Assembly (NCBI RefSeq): GCF_040581415.1
Contig: NZ_CP114014.1
Coordinates: 1,488,001 to 1,552,000 of the forward strand
From: Paraconexibacter sp040581415
GTDB lineage: Bacteria; Actinomycetota; Thermoleophilia; Solirubrobacterales; Solirubrobacteraceae
Length of the DNA stretch: 64,000 bases
Direction of reading: 5' to 3'
Shown: piece after piece, positions 42,922 through 51,923 of the stretch
Position numbering within the stretch: the first letter of the stretch is position 1
How the letters are laid out: each line of letters starts with the position of its first letter
Program-made: the position numbers and the translations under genes
The notes under the pieces: model-generated
Databases searched by the model: none
What the model saw: the letters and a program-made list of their open reading frames with translations, nothing else
Told to the model about the DNA's origin: nothing

Positions 42922-43264
42922 CTCCCTGCTCCTTTTCGTTGTCCTTGAGGTCTTCCAGCACGTCATCGAGCGCGTTGAAACGAGCGGACCACAGGTCCTC
43001 GTAGCCCTGCACCCAGTCGAAGATGGGCTTCAGGGCCGGGCCGTTGATCCGGTACAGACGCCGGCGGCCCTCGTCGCGGACGTCGACGACGCCGACGTCC
43101 CGCAGGACCCGCAGGTGCTTGGACACCTGCGGCTGCGGCAGCCCGAGCGCGGCCACGAGCTCGGTGACCGACTGCTCGCCACCGGCGAGGGCGTCCAGGA
43201 TCTCGCGGCGGCGAGGCTCCGCCACTGCGTTGAACGCATCGGTCGTGGTTGCCGCGCGAGCCAT
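42902..43264 (-). CDS. ArsR family transcriptional regulator
   Basis: A 120-residue winged-helix repressor. AVAEPRRREILDALAGGEQSV and LGLPQPQVSKHLRVLRDVGVV form the DNA-binding domain, with RRRLYRINGPALKPI as the wing. No metal-binding Cys pair is present, so the inducer is probably organic, as in other ArsR proteins paired with SRPBCC genes. ATG 43264 lies three to four bases after the expected transcript start from the promoter at 43274-43301. Confidence 0.94.
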   Translation of the reverse strand: MARAATTTDAFNAVAEPRRREILDALAGGEQSVTELVAALGLPQPQVSKHLRVLRDVGVVDVRDEGRRRLYRINGPALKPIFDWVQGYEDLWSARFNALDDVLEDLKDNEKEQGDDEGDN

Positions 43265-43273
43265 GCCGCACAT

Positions 43274-43301
43274 AATATATGCCGTTATAGGCATATATCA
43301 A
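43274..43301 (-). promoter_or_regulatory. ArsR promoter covered by a palindromic operator
   Basis: On the reverse strand, TTGATA (43301-43296) and TATATT (43279-43274) are 16 bases apart, a good -35/-10 pair. They are embedded in ATATATGCC-GTTATA-GGCATATAT (43275-43298), a perfect 9-bp inverted repeat. Binding of ArsR would block RNA polymerase. The region is strikingly AT-rich against its neighbours. Confidence 0.8.
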
Positions 43302-43353
43302 GGCGGAGTTATTCAACAACCGTGCGCGGCCTGATCAGAGCCCCTGGCTGCGC

Positions 43354-43879
43354 TCAGGCGACGAGCATCGTCTCCGGCGCGATCCGCGCGTCCAGGACCA
43401 CCGGCGACGCCGTCCCCCGTTCGCCCGTCCGGCCGGTCACGGCCAGGCGCTCGAGCAGCGCAACGGTCTGCCGGTGGATGTCCCGGTCGCGGGTGGCCAG
43501 GTAGGCGGCCCGTCGCCCGGCGTTGGCGACGTGCCAGAAGCCCGGTCCGGTGGTCCGCGGTCGGGTGTAGTAGAAGCGCAGCTGCCGCGGCCAGGCGAGC
43601 AGCTGCTGCGCGCGGTGGGCGCGGAGCAGGTCGCAGCCCGAGCGGGTGTCGACCAGGGCGCCGGCCACGATCCGCAGGTCGCTGAGCAGCTCCGGCGGCA
43701 GCGCGTCGTTGTACCCACGGACGAACGCGGCGAGAACCGGGCAGACCGCCCGCGGCCGATCGCTGGAACCGCTCGCGGGCCAGCATCGACGCGAGCTCCA
43801 CCGTGCACGCACCATGACGCGGGTCGTGGTGGCGGCCCGCGCTGAGGCGGACGTTCTGGTGGCTGACCGGGGCAGGCAT
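43354..43879 (-). pseudogene. Frameshifted small actinobacterial protein gene
   Basis: From ATG 43879 the frame encodes APVSHQNVRLSAGRHHDP and GACTVELASMLARERF (38 residues). The expected continuation SDRPRAVCPVLAAFVRGYND is found only in the next frame, from 43764. Removing one C at 43765-43766 (TTCCAGC to TTCAGC) joins both into a 174-residue protein. The joined N-terminal half follows a pattern I recall from conserved actinobacterial proteins of unknown function. It is either a true recent mutation or a sequencing error. Confidence 0.7.
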
Positions 43880-43939
43880 GAGGCACAGTCTGTCGCACTT
43901 CGGGCGCGGGCAAAAGGCGACCGCCGGTCCGTATCGGCC

Positions 43940-46321
43940 CTACGGCGTGACGACGAGCACGCCGCCCTCGTCGGCCGCCTGCGCCCCGCCGTCCGTCACC
44001 GTGAGGGTCGCGCCGTCGTACTGCGCGGTGTACGCGCCGCCCGGGGTCAGGCCCGTGACCAGGATCCGCCGGACGCCATCCGGGAGGGCCACGGTCGTCG
44101 TGCCGCCGCCGGTCATCGCGACCGGGAACAGGACGGCCGTCCCGCCGACGACCGCGCCGTCGTAGGAGGCCCCGGCGCTCGACGTCACCCGAAGCACTGG
44201 ATCCGCCGATGCACCGCCGTCCGCGCCCTGGACGACGTTCAGGAAGCGGACGTCCTGCGGGCCGCCGGGCGCCTCCACCTTCAGGCGGAACTTCATCGGC
44301 TCGCCGACCGCAGGAGCGCCGAGCTCGGGCGGGTTCCTGGAGCCGGACAGGACGGCGTCCTCCGGCAGCAGCGTGCTGACGAACACCTGCTGGCCCTGCG
44401 GGGTAGTGACGCGGGCCTGGCGGCCGTCGATCGACGGCGCGGTCGGGAACTGCAGCCAGTAGCGCTTGAACCGGCCGGCAGTCTTCGAGGTCACCCGGTC
44501 GTAGGTGATCACGTGGTCGGGCTCGAGCCAGACAACCGAGCGGCTCGCGTGGGCGACGTCCGCGACCTCCTCGTTCTTCGAGTTGTAGAGGTTCGTGGCG
44601 TCGCCGGTGAGGGCGACGAACCCCTGCCCGAAGGACCGCGCGACGAGCGTCGGCTCACCGGCCGTGAGGATCCACTGGTCCCCGTTCTTCCAGATCTCGC
44701 GCTCGTACTCGCCGTCGGCGTGGAAGGGCTTGTCGTTCTCGATCGTGACGCTGTTGGTGAAGTCGGTCAGGTAGCTCTCGTAGCCCGTGCGGGGCTTGGT
44801 GAGCCACTCGCCCTTGCGGAACAGCGCGAACGTGTTCCCGTCGGCCGTCTGGTGGTCGATCTCGTTGAACGACAGCTTGTGACTGAAGAGGCGGCCCTCG
44901 TCGCACCAGCAGGTCCGGGCGAGCGTCCGGTTCAGCGTCGGGGCGAACCAGCGCTTGTCCAGCCCCGGCCGCGGGTCGGTGGCCTCGGGTGCGGCCGGGT
45001 CGAACAGCAGGAAGTACAGGATCGACCCGAAGAACTGGTCGGTGTTCCCGACCCGGTCGTGCAGCGCGGCCTTGCCGCCCGGCGGGACGTTCGTGGCGAT
45101 CCAGCGCGTCGCGTTGAGGGTGGCGGTGTCGCCGCGCTCGGCCGCCTCGAGGCCCAGGGGACCGTAGAGCGTGATCGGATCGAGGGCCCAGTACTGCTCC
45201 TCGTCCCCGTACGACGCCGCCTGCCAGACCTGGCCGAGGTCGGGCCGGTCGGGGGTGGACGGGATCGGCACCGGCGGGAGCGAGCTCAGGTAGGCGGGGA
45301 CCGAGTTCGTCCAGTACGGGTTCCCGGCGATCTTGGTGACGGGGCTCTGGTCGCCGCTCGGGCCGGCCGTCCGCATCGCGACGAGCAGCTGGGCCAGGCG
45401 GCCGGTCGCGTCCGGCCCGTACTCGAAGCCCTCGGGGGAGAGGCCGCCGGGGAACTCGGTGCGCAGCGCGTGGTCCATGAGGTACAGCCAGCTGCCGCTG
45501 ACCCGCTTGATCTGCGACCGCAGCAGGCCGCGCGGATCGTCCTTCGGGTCCAGCGCCATCGCCATCAGCCCGAGGTTGCGGGCGTGGCCGAGGTAGTAGT
45601 TGTTCAGCGAGTAGCGGACGTTGTGGCGGTCGGCCAGGAGCGCCGGGTTGTTCAGCGGCCCGAACGGGGTGGGCTTCGCGCCCGAGATCTGGGTGAGCGG
45701 GTAGCCCTTGTACTGCTCCTTGGCCCAGCGCAGGTACAGCGTGCGGATCTTCTTCCTGTCGGCCTTCGTGAAGTACTGGTAGGCCCAGTCGACGGTCAGG
45801 CCGAACGACTCGCCGAAGTACCGCGAGCGATCGCCGACCGAGAACATCGGGTCCCGGAACGGCGCGTCCGTCTTCGCGCCCGGGAGCGCCTTCACGACGA
45901 GGGACATCATCAGCTTGCGGGCGCGCCGCCCGTAGCCGGCCCGCGACTTCGCGCTCGGGTGTACCACGGACAGGAACGCGAAGAGCTCCGAGTAGAGCTC
46001 GGTCGGATACTGCTCGTAGGAGTAGCCGCCCGCGTCCTTGTTCGGGACGCGTCGCCTGTCCATGTCGAGCGTCGCCCGCCGCGCGAGGGGCACGATGCCC
46101 TTCGACCACATCGGGTTCGACGCCTTCGCCCAGGAACGCAGGCGCGGGACGTCCTGCTTGCGGATCAGCAGGCGCGGATGCCCGCCCCCGGTGACCGCGC
46201 GGGTTTCCGCGGCGCGCGTCTGCGCCGCCGACGCGGCCGGGGCGCCCGCGCTGCTGCCGCAGGCGGCGAGCAGCAGGGCGCAGGCGACGAGGATGCCGAG
46301 GAGCGAGCGCATGCGCCGCAT
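43940..46321 (-). CDS. Heparinase II/III-like exported lipoprotein
   Basis: A 793-residue lipoprotein with lipobox LLLAACGSS. The large N-terminal part (50-480) is a predicted alpha/alpha toroid with Tyr/Asn-rich segments such as NVRYSLNNYYLGHARN. The C-terminal beta part begins at about 500 with NEIDHQTADGNTFALFRKG, typical of heparinase II/III-like lyases where the His acts with Tyr in beta-elimination. It probably degrades an acidic polysaccharide at the surface. ATG 46312 is an alternative start. Transcribed alone, 61 bases after the small broken gene's start in reverse order. Confidence 0.75.
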   Translation of the reverse strand: MRRMRSLLGILVACALLLAACGSSAGAPAASAAQTRAAETRAVTGGGHPRLLIRKQDVPRLRSWAKASNPMWSKGIVPLARRATLDMDRRRVPNKDAGGYSYEQYPTELYSELFAFLSVVHPSAKSRAGYGRRARKLMMSLVVKALPGAKTDAPFRDPMFSVGDRSRYFGESFGLTVDWAYQYFTKADRKKIRTLYLRWAKEQYKGYPLTQISGAKPTPFGPLNNPALLADRHNVRYSLNNYYLGHARNLGLMAMALDPKDDPRGLLRSQIKRVSGSWLYLMDHALRTEFPGGLSPEGFEYGPDATGRLAQLLVAMRTAGPSGDQSPVTKIAGNPYWTNSVPAYLSSLPPVPIPSTPDRPDLGQVWQAASYGDEEQYWALDPITLYGPLGLEAAERGDTATLNATRWIATNVPPGGKAALHDRVGNTDQFFGSILYFLLFDPAAPEATDPRPGLDKRWFAPTLNRTLARTCWCDEGRLFSHKLSFNEIDHQTADGNTFALFRKGEWLTKPRTGYESYLTDFTNSVTIENDKPFHADGEYEREIWKNGDQWILTAGEPTLVARSFGQGFVALTGDATNLYNSKNEEVADVAHASRSVVWLEPDHVITYDRVTSKTAGRFKRYWLQFPTAPSIDGRQARVTTPQGQQVFVSTLLPEDAVLSGSRNPPELGAPAVGEPMKFRLKVEAPGGPQDVRFLNVVQGADGGASADPVLRVTSSAGASYDGAVVGGTAVLFPVAMTGGGTTTVALPDGVRRILVTGLTPGGAYTAQYDGATLTVTDGGAQAADEGGVLVVTP

Positions 46322-46370
46322 TCTGTCGGCGTCCGCACGCCGGCGACAGCAGCACTAGGGATGAACGCTG

Positions 46371-47510
46371 CTATCCGCGCGGCACGACGTCCACCCGCAG
46401 CAGCAGCTCCTCGCCCCGGCCGCGGGAGTCGTCCGCGACCCGCGCCTCGCCGCGCAGCGGCCCGAAGAAGCGGGCGGTCACCGCGCCGCGGGCCGCGCGC
46501 CGGAGGCCGACCGCGCCCCCCGGCGCCACCTCGAGGGCGAACCGCGCCCCCCGGGGCACAGACATGCTCGTGGCGAACGTGCGGACCGCGTCCGCTGTGG
46601 CGACCGTGACGATCGGCGAGCCGTTGTACGCGACGAAGCCGTCGCCCGCCGGCTGGAGGACCTGGAGGGAGAGGCGGCCCCGCGCGCCGCGGACGGACCA
46701 GGACCGGACGAGTCCGCTGACCGGCGCGACCAGGGGCCGGCCGGGCGAGGCGGACTGCATGATCGTGCAGGGCTCGGAGCTCCCGCTCGGCCGGCCGCCC
46801 TCGCAGTCGACCGTGCGCAGCGCCCCCGGAGCCAGCTCGCTGCCGACGGCCGTCGCCCCGGCCGCGACCGCCGGCGCCGGGGCGGACGCGGCCTGCATCG
46901 GAGCGGCCGGGTTGCCGCCGTCGTCGTCGTTGCCGCCGATCGTCAGGACGGCTGCCGCCCCGGCCGCCGCAACGACCGCGCCGACCGCGCTCCACCGGAC
47001 GGTGCGCGGCCGGCGGCGCGGGCCGAGCCGGTCGAGCGCCGCCCGGTCGGCCTCGGCGCCGGTCCCGGTCCCGGCCCCGGCGCCGGCGCCGGCGCGGCCG
47101 AACCCCGTCAGCAGCACGCGACCGCCGGGGGTGATGAGGACATCGTGCTCCGTGAGGTCGCCGTGCACGGCCCCCATCAGCGTGGCCTCGGCCGCTGCGA
47201 CCACCCGCCGCAGCTCGCGGGGGCGCGCGCCGGCGGCTCGCCGCTCGGCAAACGTGTGCGCGCCCTCGACGTACTGCGTCGCGACGTAGGTGCCGCCGGG
47301 ATCGTCGACGACCGCGTACAGCTCGACGATGCCGTCACGCTCCGGCCAGCGCAGCCCGTCGAACCGTGCGCCGGGCGGCAGGCGCCGCAGCGCCACGCGC
47401 CGGCCGAGCTCGGGCTGCCAGGCCTCCCAGACGGACTCGCCCAGCGCCCGTTCGATCCGGAAGCCGGCGACGAGCTCAGTCGGTGGCGTAGACGTCTCGT
47501 CCGAGGGCAT
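46371..47510 (-). CDS. Membrane pseudokinase paired with a Ser/Thr kinase
   Basis: A 379-residue protein. The N-terminal 160 residues keep the outline of a Hanks-type kinase but the active residues are gone: the VAVK lysine reads VALRRL, the HRD loop reads HGDLTEHDVLI, and DFG reads GFGR. A membrane helix (VGAVVAAAGAAAVLTIG, near 185) precedes an exported domain starting RTVDCEGGRPSGSSEPCTIM. That domain matches the exported part of the upstream kinase. The start lies inside the end of the kinase gene, so it is coexpressed and could regulate it. Confidence 0.8.
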   Translation of the reverse strand: MPSDETSTPPTELVAGFRIERALGESVWEAWQPELGRRVALRRLPPGARFDGLRWPERDGIVELYAVVDDPGGTYVATQYVEGAHTFAERRAAGARPRELRRVVAAAEATLMGAVHGDLTEHDVLITPGGRVLLTGFGRAGAGAGAGTGTGAEADRAALDRLGPRRRPRTVRWSAVGAVVAAAGAAAVLTIGGNDDDGGNPAAPMQAASAPAPAVAAGATAVGSELAPGALRTVDCEGGRPSGSSEPCTIMQSASPGRPLVAPVSGLVRSWSVRGARGRLSLQVLQPAGDGFVAYNGSPIVTVATADAVRTFATSMSVPRGARFALEVAPGGAVGLRRAARGAVTARFFGPLRGEARVADDSRGRGEELLLRVDVVPRG

Positions 47511-49428
47511 CGAAGTAGTGATGCAGGAGCCGGTCGCTGCCCGGCCGCGTGAACTCGACGTCGATGCCCACGTGCTCGGGCTCCCCCGTCACGACGGCGA
47601 CGTCGAGCCGGACGCCGGGGTCGATCGGCGCGACCATGTCGGGCACGCCGATGCGCACGATCCGCCGCCCGCCGCGGACCAGGTCGAGGACCCCGCGACC
47701 GTCGACGAGCGCGACCCGGAACTCGACGGGCCGGCCGTTGCCGAAGCGCGCGCGGCGGGTCGCGAGGGTCTGCCCGGCGGGAGCGTCACCCGCAGAGGCG
47801 CCGCGTAGCTTGACCGGCAGCCGGCGCTTGCCCCCGGGCTGGTAGTCGACCTGCAGGAGCAGCTCTCCGGCCGGGCCGTCCTGCTGGGGCCGAATCGCGC
47901 CGGCGAGCGGTGGCGACCACCGGCCGGTGGTCCCGCCGGGCGACGCCCGGAGCCCGACGCCGGAGCCCTCCACGACCACGAGGCCCAGCCGGTCGCCGCG
48001 GTCGACGGCGAGGTCGGCCGCGAAGCTGTGCAGCCCGTCGTTGCCGACGAACTCGTTGCGCGAGCGGGAGACCTGGAAGTAGCCCTCGTCGCGGCGGCGC
48101 AGCACGGTCAGGGCGAGCTCGCCGCTGGCCGACCGCACGCTCCACCGGCGCACCACGCCGCCGCGCGGGACGACGACGGTCGCGGTCGCCAGGCTGTCCT
48201 GGAAGACCGTGCAGGTCGAGGCGCGCGCCCGGACGGGCCGTCCCTGGCAGTCGACGGTGCGGCCCGGGCCCGTCGCCGCGAGCGCGCTGCCGAGCCGCTC
48301 GGTGCCGGCAAGGGGAGCCGGGGCGGCCGGCAACGGGTCGCGGGCGGCGGGCGTGGTGTCGTCCCCGTCCAGCGCCGCCACCGCCCCGCCGCCGAGCGCC
48401 GCACCCACCAGCACCGCCGCCGCCACGACGGCCGCGCGGCGTGGCCCGCGACCTCCGGACGGGGCGGGACGTACCGCCTCGGGAGCTCGGCCGGGCGTGA
48501 CGCCGGACCGTGCTCCGGACGTAGCGGCCGCGGCCGGCTGCGCCGTCTGCCCGCTCGTCGTCGCGTCGTCCAGCAGCGGCAGCACGCGGGGAGCCGGTGG
48601 CCCGAGCGCGTGGCCGGCGAGCGCAGCGCGCGCCGCGGCGATCAATGCGACGGCGGTCGCCGGACGCTGCGCCGGGTCCTTGGCCAGGCCGGCGATCAGC
48701 ACGTCGTCGAGCCCCGGCGGAACGCCGTCGCGGCGGCCGCTCACGCGCGGCGGCGGCTCGTTGGTGTGGGCGAACAGCACGGCCGCGTGGGTCGACCGCG
48801 GGAAGACGCCGGTGCCCGTCAGGCACTCGAACAGGACCGCGGCGAGCGCGTAGCGGTCCGCGGCGGGGCCGGCGACCTCGCCTAGGACGACCTCGGGTGC
48901 CACGTAGGCGAGCGTGCCCATGAAGTGCCCGGTGACGGTCACGCCCTGCGTGTCGGTCCGCCGGGTCAGCCCGAAGTCGGCCAGGAACGCGTGGTCCTCG
49001 TCCCCCACCAGGATGTTGCGGGGCTTGACGTCCCGGTGCACGACGCCGGCCGCATGGGCGGCGTCGAGCGCCTCGGCCACCTGCTGCAGCAGATCCAGGG
49101 TCCGGTCCGCGCTCAGCGCGCCGTCGTCGATCAGGCCGGCCAGCGTCGTCCCGCGCACGAGCCGCATCGCGAGGTACGGGCCGTGCTCCGACGTGCCCGC
49201 TTCGTAGACGGTGACGGCGTGCGGATGGTCGAGCGCGGCCTGCATTCGCCCCTCCTCGCGGAAACGCTCGAGGAACTGCGGGTCCGAGAGGTCCGAGGAG
49301 ACGAGCTTCAGCGCGACCGTCCGCCCGATGGACTCGTGCGTCGCCTCGTAGACGACCGCCATGCCGCCGCGACCCAGCAGGCGCTCGAGGCGGTACGGGC
49401 CGACGAGCGTCCCGGCGCCGACGGTCAC
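47476..49428 (-). CDS. Membrane Ser/Thr protein kinase (PknB-like)
   Basis: A 650-residue kinase. The Hanks domain spans about 12-270 with LLGRGGMAVVYEA, VALKLVSSDL (ATP Lys), VVHRDVKPRNILV (catalytic Asp), LADFGLTRR and GTLAYVAPEVV. A cytoplasmic Pro/Ala linker precedes the membrane helix (AAVVAAAVLVGAALGGGAVAAL, near 325). The exported part begins RTVDCQGRPVRARASTCTVF and resembles that of the pseudokinase. GTG 49428 overlaps the FHA gene stop (GTGA). Together with the FHA protein, which can read phosphothreonine, it forms a signalling operon. Confidence 0.94.
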   Translation of the reverse strand: MTVGAGTLVGPYRLERLLGRGGMAVVYEATHESIGRTVALKLVSSDLSDPQFLERFREEGRMQAALDHPHAVTVYEAGTSEHGPYLAMRLVRGTTLAGLIDDGALSADRTLDLLQQVAEALDAAHAAGVVHRDVKPRNILVGDEDHAFLADFGLTRRTDTQGVTVTGHFMGTLAYVAPEVVLGEVAGPAADRYALAAVLFECLTGTGVFPRSTHAAVLFAHTNEPPPRVSGRRDGVPPGLDDVLIAGLAKDPAQRPATAVALIAAARAALAGHALGPPAPRVLPLLDDATTSGQTAQPAAAATSGARSGVTPGRAPEAVRPAPSGGRGPRRAAVVAAAVLVGAALGGGAVAALDGDDTTPAARDPLPAAPAPLAGTERLGSALAATGPGRTVDCQGRPVRARASTCTVFQDSLATATVVVPRGGVVRRWSVRSASGELALTVLRRRDEGYFQVSRSRNEFVGNDGLHSFAADLAVDRGDRLGLVVVEGSGVGLRASPGGTTGRWSPPLAGAIRPQQDGPAGELLLQVDYQPGGKRRLPVKLRGASAGDAPAGQTLATRRARFGNGRPVEFRVALVDGRGVLDLVRGGRRIVRIGVPDMVAPIDPGVRLDVAVVTGEPEHVGIDVEFTRPGSDRLLHHYFDALGRDVYATD

Positions 49429-50093
49429 AGGTCCCTCGCCGAGACGATGCCGAGCTCGAGCGCCCGCCGCGCCAGCTCGGCGCGCTTGCGGTTCTGCGGC
49501 AGGTCGTCCACCCCGAGCTTGGCGAACAGCGACCGCACGTGGCTCTTGACGCCGGGAAGCGACAGGAACAGGGCGTCCGCGATTTCCTGGTTGCTGGCGG
49601 CCGCGGCGCCCGGGCCGGGCTCCAGCAGCGGGCGGCACAGCGCGACGAGGACCCGTCGCTCGGCGTCCGTCAGGCGTGCGGCCGGCATCGCCCTCGCAAG
49701 CGCGGTGCTCTCGTCGTCCACGACCGCCGGGGAGCGGAACAGGATCGACGTGCCGCCGATCCGGATCACGTCGCGGTCCTCCAGGCGCCGGTGGCGCATG
49801 ACCCGCTCGCCGTTGACGAAGGTCCCGTTGCGGGACATGCCGTCGTCCACGACCATCCAGCCGGCGCCGGCCGCCTCGAGCTGGGCGTGGGCCCGTGAGA
49901 CCTCGCTGTTGCCGGCCAGGACGACGTCGTTGTCTGCGGTACGGCCGATCCGGACCCGGTCCGTCGCCCCGAGCGGCATCAGACGCAGGTCGGCGTGGTC
50001 GTCCCGGTAGGCCAGGAACGGCCCACCTTCGCGTTCGGTCGCCAGCAGCGCCGCGTGCTCGGAGGGGGTGAGCGAGTGTGCGGGGAAACCCAC
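49425..50093 (-). CDS. FHA domain protein with C-terminal helix-turn-helix
   Basis: A 222-residue protein. The FHA domain (residues 30-120) contains RIGRTADNDVVLAGNSEVSR, HAQLE and DGMSRNGTFVNG, with the phosphothreonine-binding Arg and Ser. After it, LTDAERRVLVALCRPLL and the segment QEIADALFLSLPGVKSHVRSL form a LuxR-like winged/HTH domain. It probably couples kinase signalling to gene expression. First gene of the operon with kinase and pseudokinase. Confidence 0.88.
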   Translation of the reverse strand: MGFPAHSLTPSEHAALLATEREGGPFLAYRDDHADLRLMPLGATDRVRIGRTADNDVVLAGNSEVSRAHAQLEAAGAGWMVVDDGMSRNGTFVNGERVMRHRRLEDRDVIRIGGTSILFRSPAVVDDESTALARAMPAARLTDAERRVLVALCRPLLEPGPGAAAASNQEIADALFLSLPGVKSHVRSLFAKLGVDDLPQNRKRAELARRALELGIVSARDL

Positions 50094-50208
50094 TCGTCGC
50101 AGTAAACGTGATCGCAGTCGCGACCGCCACCGGCGACCGTGTCGATTCGGGCCGCTCCCGTTCGTCCTGCCAGGGAGAATCCCGTCACCACGACCTCAGG
50201 AAGGCCCC

Positions 50209-50619
50209 ATGCTCTCCGTCAGCAGCTACCCCCAGGACCACGTCGACCGCTGCCGCGCGCGGATCGACGGACAGCTCGCCGCCTATCGCGACCTCGTGGC
50301 CGCGTGCGCCGACGATGCGGCGGTCGCCGTGTTCGCGCCGCAGTTCTTCGCGCACATGGTCCTCGCGCTTGACCAGATGTTCCTCCACCGGGCGCGGGGC
50401 CAGGAGGGCAAGGACGGCAACGCGCTCAACGAGGTGCGGCTGCTCTGCCGGTCGCTGGTCGACGGCGACGGCACCTTCGCCGCCGACAAGGCGATCCGGA
50501 TGAAGCCCGCGACGTCGGTCCTGGGCCTCGAGCCGGGGGACGTGGTCACCATCGACGAGGCCGGCTTCACGGCGCTGGCGGCGGCGTTCCTCGCTGCCAT
50601 CGAGCAGCGCTACCCCTGA
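50209..50619 (+). CDS. Small helical protein of unknown function
   Basis: A 136-residue protein with an excellent ribosome site (AGGAAGG) before ATG 50209. Predicted to be mostly helical: FAPQFFAHMVLALDQMFLHRARG at 40-62 (core FFAHMVLALDQMFLHR) and a C-terminal FTALAAAFLAAIEQRY. No signal peptide or Cys. The N-terminal part is rich in Arg/Asp. I do not recognise the family. It is divergent from the FHA operon. Confidence 0.7.
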   Translation: MLSVSSYPQDHVDRCRARIDGQLAAYRDLVAACADDAAVAVFAPQFFAHMVLALDQMFLHRARGQEGKDGNALNEVRLLCRSLVDGDGTFAADKAIRMKPATSVLGLEPGDVVTIDEAGFTALAAAFLAAIEQRYP

Positions 50620-50718
50620 GGGCGGTCCAGGACGCGGGTGGGACCGGCCCCACCGGACGGGCCGAAGAGGGGGCCGGGGGCACACCGTCGCGAGGGCGGT
50701 TCGCGCGACCATGGGGAG

Positions 50719-51600
50719 ATGCCTTCCCCGGTCCCCGTGCTGCCTGACGCCGGCCCCCAGGCCGACCGTGCCCCCGAGGCCCGTCCGGTCCCGCCGCGGG
50801 GGATGCGGCTCGCGCTCGACGCCCTGGGGCCGCTGGCGCTGGGGAACGCCAACGTGATCATGCAGCTCGCGCGCCTGCCCGTCGGCCGCGGCGTCGCCGA
50901 GAGCACCGTCGACAGCGGCCGCGTCGACAAGCACCCCGTCAAGCGGCTGCGGACGACGATGCAGTTCCTCGTGATCGCCACGCACGGCACCGAGGCGGAA
51001 CGCCGGGGGCTCCGGCACGAGATCAACAAGCAGCACCGCCAGGTCCGCTCCGGGCCGGACTCCGAGGTCGCCTACAACGCGTTCGACGCCGACCTGCAGC
51101 TGTGGGTCGCCGCCTGCCTGTGGCGCGGCAGCGAGGACACGCTGGGGTGGCTCTACCCCGACCTCAGCGAGGCCGAGCTCGATGCCTGCTACCGCTGGGC
51201 CGAGCGGTTCGGGACGACCCTCCAGGTCCGGGAGGGCATGTGGCCCGCGGATCGCGAGGCGTTCGAGGAGTACTGGCAGGCGGGCCTCGCGCAGGTCCGG
51301 ATGGACGACGTCACGCGCCGCTACCTGCAGCGCCTGACCGTCCTGGCCGGGTACCCCAAACCACTGCAGGCGACCGTCGGCCGCTTCTTCACGATCATGA
51401 CGCTCGGCTTCCTGCCCGCGTCCTTCCGTGAGGAGCTCGGCCTGCCGTGGACCGCCGCCGACCAGCGCCGCTTCGTCCGCATCACCCGGCTGCTGGCGAC
51501 GGTCAACCGCTACACGCCCGCACCGCTGCGGCAGCTGCCGATGAACGCCTACCTCTGGGACGTGCGGCGCCGTCTGCGGGACGGTCGACCGGTGGTGTGA
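50719..51600 (+). CDS. MpaB-type oxygenase family protein (DUF2236)
   Basis: A 293-residue protein resembling the DUF2236/MpaB family, which includes rubber oxygenases and fungal mycophenolate biosynthesis MpaB. Conserved blocks include TTMQFLVIATHGTEAERRGL, INKQHRQVRSG and AYNAFDADLQLWVAACL, with a His in a presumed heme or metal site (QHRQV). The ATG at 50719 is in a context with GGGGAG upstream. Substrate unknown. Confidence 0.8.
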   Translation: MPSPVPVLPDAGPQADRAPEARPVPPRGMRLALDALGPLALGNANVIMQLARLPVGRGVAESTVDSGRVDKHPVKRLRTTMQFLVIATHGTEAERRGLRHEINKQHRQVRSGPDSEVAYNAFDADLQLWVAACLWRGSEDTLGWLYPDLSEAELDACYRWAERFGTTLQVREGMWPADREAFEEYWQAGLAQVRMDDVTRRYLQRLTVLAGYPKPLQATVGRFFTIMTLGFLPASFREELGLPWTAADQRRFVRITRLLATVNRYTPAPLRQLPMNAYLWDVRRRLRDGRPVV

Positions 51601-51647
51601 CCTACGCCGACCTGCAGCCCGGCGACCGCGACCGGGCCGCTGGTCGA

Positions 51648-51923
51648 TCAGGCCAGCAGGTACGCGCCGACGACCGCGAGGCCGACGACCGCGACCCAGG
51701 TCTCGAACGCGACGCGCAGCGGCCGCGCAGCGCCGCGGAGCTCCATGAACTCCAGGCCGACGAAGCGGACCTTGGCGAAGGCGATCGCGAGCGCCGCCGC
51801 GGTCGCGGCCTCGACGGCGCCGCCTTCGACGCCGTGGAAGGCACCGAGGACCCAGGAGACGACCGTGGCCGCCATCAGCCCGGCCCACACGACCGTGACG
51901 CGACCGCGGAAGAGGTCGGTCAT
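51648..51923 (-). CDS. Prokaryotic cytochrome c oxidase subunit IV-like membrane protein
   Basis: A 91-residue protein with three hydrophobic helices, fitting the COX4_pro family of small heme-copper oxidase subunits. KVRFVGLEFMELRGAARPLR lies between helices two and three, as is usual. Its ATG overlaps the subunit III stop (ATGA). Last gene of a three-gene operon lacking catalytic subunits I and II. Confidence 0.8.
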   Translation of the reverse strand: MTDLFRGRVTVVWAGLMAATVVSWVLGAFHGVEGGAVEAATAAALAIAFAKVRFVGLEFMELRGAARPLRVAFETWVAVVGLAVVGAYLLA

